Source: Thermanaerosceptrum fracticalcis
GTDB taxonomy: Bacteria; Bacillota; Peptococcia; DRI-13
Direction: 5' to 3'
DNA length: 64,000 nucleotides
Assembly: GCF_000746025.2 (NCBI RefSeq)
Contig: NZ_CP045798.1
Location: 1,474,501-1,538,500, forward strand
Under the pieces are notes generated by a model. It ran no database searches. It had not been told where the DNA came from and saw nothing but the letters and a program-made list of their open reading frames with translations. A program made the translations under genes and the position numbers. Every line of letters starts with the position of its first letter. The stretch's first letter is position 1. This document shows, in pieces, positions 60,329 to 64,000 of this stretch.

Positions 60329-60353
60329 CACGGGGACAGTTTTTGTTGTCGCA
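60324..60353. repeat. TGCGACA palindromic repeat 1
   Basis: TGCGACA-CGGGGACAGTTTTTGT-TGTCGCA, similar in inverted sense to the unit at 60555. It lies at the breakpoint of the kinase remnant. Confidence 0.6.
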
Positions 60354-60554
60354 TAATACATAACAAAAAGAAGCAAAAGCCCCTTTATCCCTGTTTGAGG
60401 TTTATTTCCTAGCTATTACGATTGAAAGTCCGTGAGCTATTAAATACTTTTTTGCTATATCCCGGTATATTCCTTAGCCTAGCTAACATAACCAGGTAGA
60501 TAGTATTTAATTTTCCCTGCACGAGTGTGAAAATTCAGGACTTATAGAAAAGAT
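60354..60554. other. intergenic stretch without recognisable gene
   Basis: 200 bases, AT-rich, between the two palindromes. No frame with a ribosome site and no known RNA motif seen. Confidence 0.5.
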
Positions 60555-60588
60555 TTGCGACAGGAGAGAACCGTCCCCAGTGTCGCAA
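60555..60588. repeat. TGCGACA palindromic repeat 2
   Basis: TTGCGACA-GGAGAGAACCGTCCCCAG-TGTCGCAA; eight-base arms, core GAACCGTCCCC complementary in type to GGGGACAGTT of repeat 1. Confidence 0.6.
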
Positions 60589-60659
60589 AAGACACAGTAA
60601 GCACGGAACTTACTTGTGGCTTTCTTGATTATAGTTATTTCTTTATGTTAGGGGATGGT

Positions 60660-64000
<3,341 letters not shown>

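Overview
The window looks like the chromosome of an anaerobic, endospore-forming low-to-mid-GC Firmicute of the class Clostridia (Peptococcaceae-like). The evidence is a complete gerA-type germination operon, a GerPA/PF-type protein, a hybrid-cluster protein, pyruvate:ferredoxin oxidoreductase, molybdenum/tungsten cofactor genes, menaquinone prenyl-tail genes of the UbiA/UbiD/UbiX/MenG type, strong AGGAGG-type ribosome sites and a selenocysteine-coding TGA. The species cannot be fixed from this window.

Layout. 1-5.3 kb: partial chemoreceptor, hybrid PAS sensor kinase, TrkA/KtrA K+ regulator, 2-hydroxyacid dehydrogenase and a spore protein, all on the minus strand. 5.4-8.6 kb: two head-to-tail copies of an IS91-like rolling-circle element. 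9-12.2 kb: hcp behind an FNR/CRP-like palindrome, a thioesterase, a broken ArsR gene, a small selenoprotein (in-frame TGA plus a SECIS-like hairpin) and ubiX. 12.3-20.8 kb: a Mo/W-cofactor operon (two moeA genes, one fused to a PBP-like domain; tungstate-type permease and ATPase; moaA; mobB-moaC fusion; MOSC-mogA fusion) preceded by a riboswitch-like leader, with moeB upstream. 21-28.5 kb: mixed small genes, a ferredoxin-domain protein with a second FNR-like site, a diguanylate cyclase, a LysM protein and glutamate dehydrogenase. 29.1-32.8 kb: two more copies of the IS91-like element flanking a broken phosphoribosyltransferase and a structured leader-like RNA segment. 33-38.7 kb: 4-OT tautomerase, germination operon and two tandem ferritin-like genes. 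38.9-42.2 kb: menG-ubiA-ubiD. 42.3-43.4 kb: a REP-associated tyrosine transposase between its own palindromes. 43.5-45.1 kb: comA-comB (sulfolactate or coenzyme M precursor). 46.9-48.8 kb: truncated PrpR sensor and an IS1182-type transposase. 48.9-55.3 kb: LarA, aconitase-family large and small subunits, FAH-family protein, TVP38 membrane protein, AlbA_2 protein and a GntR regulator. 55.4-60.2 kb: acyl-CoA dehydrogenase-etfBA behind a canonical sigma-54 promoter, next to a truncated sigma-54 activator. 60.7-64.0 kb: pyruvate:ferredoxin oxidoreductase, cut by the window edge.

How the genes may work together. The Mo/W operon, hcp, the ferredoxin protein and PFOR fit strictly anaerobic redox metabolism. 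The UbiX/UbiA/UbiD/MenG set fits the late steps of the futalosine menaquinone route, which is inference because MqnA-E are not here. LarA, the aconitase-like pair, the FAH protein, the FCD-type GntR and the sigma-54-controlled acyl-CoA dehydrogenase/ETF look like catabolism of hydroxy-acids and acyl-CoAs with unknown substrates.

The most unusual signals are: (1) the four IS91-like copies each sit directly behind an intrinsic-terminator hairpin and its T-tract, and the element ends in such a hairpin itself; (2) a 63-bp terminator module at the tnp-proximal end that is present 2, 0, 1 and 1 times; (3) the TGA-coded selenoprotein; (4) the Moco-type leader with an intact GAAA tetraloop and 11-nt receptor; (5) the attenuator-like RNA between IS copies 3 and 4; (6) palindromes of the tyrosine-transposase element that supply stop codons to neighbouring genes.
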